DNA of 5,340 nucleotides from Clostridiales bacterium (GTDB lineage Bacteria; Bacillota; Clostridia; Oscillospirales; Acutalibacteraceae). Of the stretch, positions 3,552-5,340 are shown piece after piece. The stretch lies in assembly GCA_019417145.1 (NCBI GenBank), contig DXVY01000137.1, positions 1 through 5,340 on the forward strand. Reading direction: 5' to 3'. Position 1 is the stretch's first letter; the number at the start of each line of letters is the position of its first letter. Under the pieces are notes generated by a model, which searched no databases, had not been told where the DNA came from, and saw only the letters and a list, made by a program, of their open reading frames with translations. Position numbers and translations under genes: made by a program.

Positions 3552-5340
3552 TTATACGCCGAAAAGCAGATCGTTGTAGGTGGGGAAGGGCCAGTAAGAA
3601 CGGCCTACCACCAGTTCCAGCTCATCGGCCACCGACCGCAGGGAGTCCATAGCCGGAATGACCTTGTCCCGATAATACCGGGCGGCGGAAAGCACGTCCT
3701 CCCGGCTGGGGCTTTCCCTGATGATAATATCCAGCGCTTCCACGCATTGATAAAGGGTGGCGCCCAGATCGGAGCCTTTATGGAGTAGGGTGGATTCCAG
3801 GAGATTATTGTAGCCGCCGGCGAGGCTTTCCTTGGCCGCCATAGTTTGGCTTACATCCTTGAGGAACTTGAGCACCGCCGGTATGATCTCTTTTTTTGCC
3901 ATATCCAGCAGGGTCAAAGCCTCTATATGCACCGTCTTTGTATAGCTTTCCAATAGGATCTGCATCCTGGAGCGGACCTCCATCTCGGTGTAGATCTTAT
4001 GCTTGGCAAAAAGGCGCACATTTTTTTCGTCGGCGTAATGGGACAAAGCGTCCACCGCGTTGGTGAAATTGCAAAGTCCCCGCCGCTCGGCCTCCTTCAC
4101 CCATTCCTCCGAATAGTTGTTGCCGTTGTAGATAATCCGCTTGTTTTCCCGAATGGTGCGCTTGATCAGCTTATGCAGCGCCTTTTGAAAATCCGGGGCC
4201 TTTTCCAGCTCGTCGGCGAAAAGGGAGAGGGATTCGGCAACGATGGTGTTGAGCATGACGTTGGGACAGGAAATGGAGGCGGAGGCCCCCACCATCCGGA
4301 ATTCAAACTTGTCGCCGGTAAAGGCGAAGGGGGAAGTGCGGTTGCGGTCGGTGGTATCCCGGGGCAGCTTTGGCAGCATGTCTACCCCTACCTCCATAAC
4401 CGGCTTGGCCGTTTCACCGGCGCCGTCCTCTTCTGTGCCGGCGTCGATCTGCTCCAGAATATGGGTCAGCTCGTCGCCCAGGGAAATAGAGACAATGGCC
4501 GGCGGCGCCTCGGCGGCGCCCAGACGGTGGTCGTTGCCCGCGTCGGCGGCCGAAAGGCGTAAAAGATCCTGATAGTCGTTGACTCCCTTGACCACGGCCA
4601 GCAGGAAAAGAAGAAACTGCGCGTTTTCACGGGGCGACGCGCCGGGATTGAGAAGATTGAACCCCGTATCGGTACAAATAGACCAGTTGTTGTGCTTGCC
4701 AGAGCCATTGACCCCCTTAAAGGGCTTTTCATGAAGAAGACAGACCAGACCGTGCCGATCGGCTACCCGCTTCATCATATCCATAGTCAGCTGATTGTGA
4801 TCGGTGGCGATGTTGCTGGTGTCGTAAATAGGCGCGAGCTCGTGCTGGGCCGGCGCCGCTTCATTGTGCTCGGTCTTGGCGCATATTCCGAGCTTCCACA
4901 GCTCCTCGTCCAGATCGGCCATAAAGGCCTTAACCCGGGGACGGATGGAACCGAAATAATGATCGTCCAGCTCCTGTCCCTTGGGCGGCATGGCGCCGAT
5001 CAAGGTGCGGCCGGTAAATTTGAGATCCTTGCGCTTGTTGTAGAATTCCTTATCCACCAAAAAATATTCCTGTTCCGCGCCCACAGTGGTCAGCACCCGC
5101 TTAACATTGGCGTAAACCGGATTCCGGTGGCCAAAGAGCTCCACAATCCGCATGGCCTGCTTGTTGATGGCCTCCATGGAACGAAGCAGAGGGGTCTTTT
5201 TATCCAGAATCTCCCCGCCGTAAGAATAGAAGACGGTGGGGATATAGAGGGTGTTTTCCTTCACAAAGGCAAAGGAGGAGGGATCACAGGCGGTATAGCC
5301 TCTGACCTCAAAGGTGGACCGCAGGCCGCCGGAGGGGAAG
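3552..5340 (-). CDS. glnN: Glutamine synthetase, class III (partial, N-terminus off window)
   Basis: This cytosolic enzyme makes glutamine from glutamate, ammonia and ATP, the key step of ammonium assimilation. Class III enzymes have roughly 700 residues; 596 C-terminal codons are visible, so about 100 N-terminal residues lie beyond the right edge. The frame stays open through 5265-5340, encoding FPSGGLRSTFEVRGYTACD-type sequence typical of the family, so the GTG at 5262-5264 is an internal valine and not a start. Visible landmarks are EQEYFLVD (nt 5052-5075), NEAAPAQHELAPIYD (4821-4865), the substrate-site segment KPFKGVNGSGKHNNWS (4680-4727), NRTSPFAFTGDKFEFR (4296-4343) with the metal/nucleotide-site EFR, and the C-terminal SYWPFPTYNDLLF. 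A strong terminator lies just downstream and no same-strand gene follows, so this is the end of its transcript. No frameshift or internal stop is seen. Its promoter and any nitrogen control element lie outside the window. Confidence 0.97.
   Translation of the reverse strand, partial: FPSGGLRSTFEVRGYTACDPSSFAFVKENTLYIPTVFYSYGGEILDKKTPLLRSMEAINKQAMRIVELFGHRNPVYANVKRVLTTVGAEQEYFLVDKEFYNKRKDLKFTGRTLIGAMPPKGQELDDHYFGSIRPRVKAFMADLDEELWKLGICAKTEHNEAAPAQHELAPIYDTSNIATDHNQLTMDMMKRVADRHGLVCLLHEKPFKGVNGSGKHNNWSICTDTGFNLLNPGASPRENAQFLLFLLAVVKGVNDYQDLLRLSAADAGNDHRLGAAEAPPAIVSISLGDELTHILEQIDAGTEEDGAGETAKPVMEVGVDMLPKLPRDTTDRNRTSPFAFTGDKFEFRMVGASASISCPNVMLNTIVAESLSLFADELEKAPDFQKALHKLIKRTIRENKRIIYNGNNYSEEWVKEAERRGLCNFTNAVDALSHYADEKNVRLFAKHKIYTEMEVRSRMQILLESYTKTVHIEALTLLDMAKKEIIPAVLKFLKDVSQTMAAKESLAGGYNNLLESTLLHKGSDLGATLYQCVEALDIIIRESPSREDVLSAARYYRDKVIPAMDSLRSVADELELVVGRSYWPFPTYNDLLFGV

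Noticed and set aside
3999..4562. Plus-strand open frame of 187 codons inside the glutamine synthetase gene
   Set aside because: It is antisense to conserved glutamine synthetase sequence and is a shadow frame.
5262..5264. GTG as the start of the glutamine synthetase gene
   Set aside because: The frame continues upstream to the window edge with typical class III glutamine synthetase sequence, so this codon is an internal valine.

Overview
The window looks like a chromosomal segment of a moderately GC-rich anaerobic Clostridia-type Bacillota. The evidence is a class IIB fructose-bisphosphate aldolase, an OGG1-type 8-oxoguanine glycosylase of the kind known from clostridia, a class III glutamine synthetase, strong Shine-Dalgarno sites (AGGAGG, GGGGAGG), and TTATCCACA-type DnaA boxes. 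No mobile element, CRISPR array, rRNA or tRNA was seen.

Layout, left to right. Positions 1-660 (minus) hold the N-terminal 220 codons of fructose-bisphosphate aldolase, cut by the window edge. Positions 661-797 are its promoter and leader. Positions 798-1697 (minus) encode the 8-oxoguanine DNA glycosylase/AP lyase; a Shine-Dalgarno site places its start at an internal ATG rather than the longest possible one. Positions 1698-1857 are a divergent control region with candidate promoters on both strands, a hairpin, and an 8-bp GC stem enclosing a perfect tandem 10-bp repeat. Positions 1858-2553 (plus) encode a 231-aa DUF6062-like protein with two copies of a CxxC...CxxH module. Positions 2554-2828 are intergenic and carry a tight cluster of four DnaA-box-like 9-mers. 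Positions 2829-3152 (plus) encode a 107-aa protein with a single C-terminal membrane helix. Positions 3153-3413 show no convincing gene. A strong terminator at 3414-3444 (minus) ends the class III glutamine synthetase gene, whose C-terminal 596 codons fill 3552-5340 and run off the right edge.

The conserved enzymes are separate housekeeping functions (glycolysis, DNA repair, nitrogen assimilation) and do not form one pathway. The less ordinary material is the central plus-strand block at 1700-3152: a cysteine-rich protein with an internal duplication behind a structured leader, a DnaA-box cluster, and a small membrane protein. I see no clear evidence of an unknown multi-gene system. The DnaA-box cluster and the repeat-in-stem leader are the best candidates for a second look.
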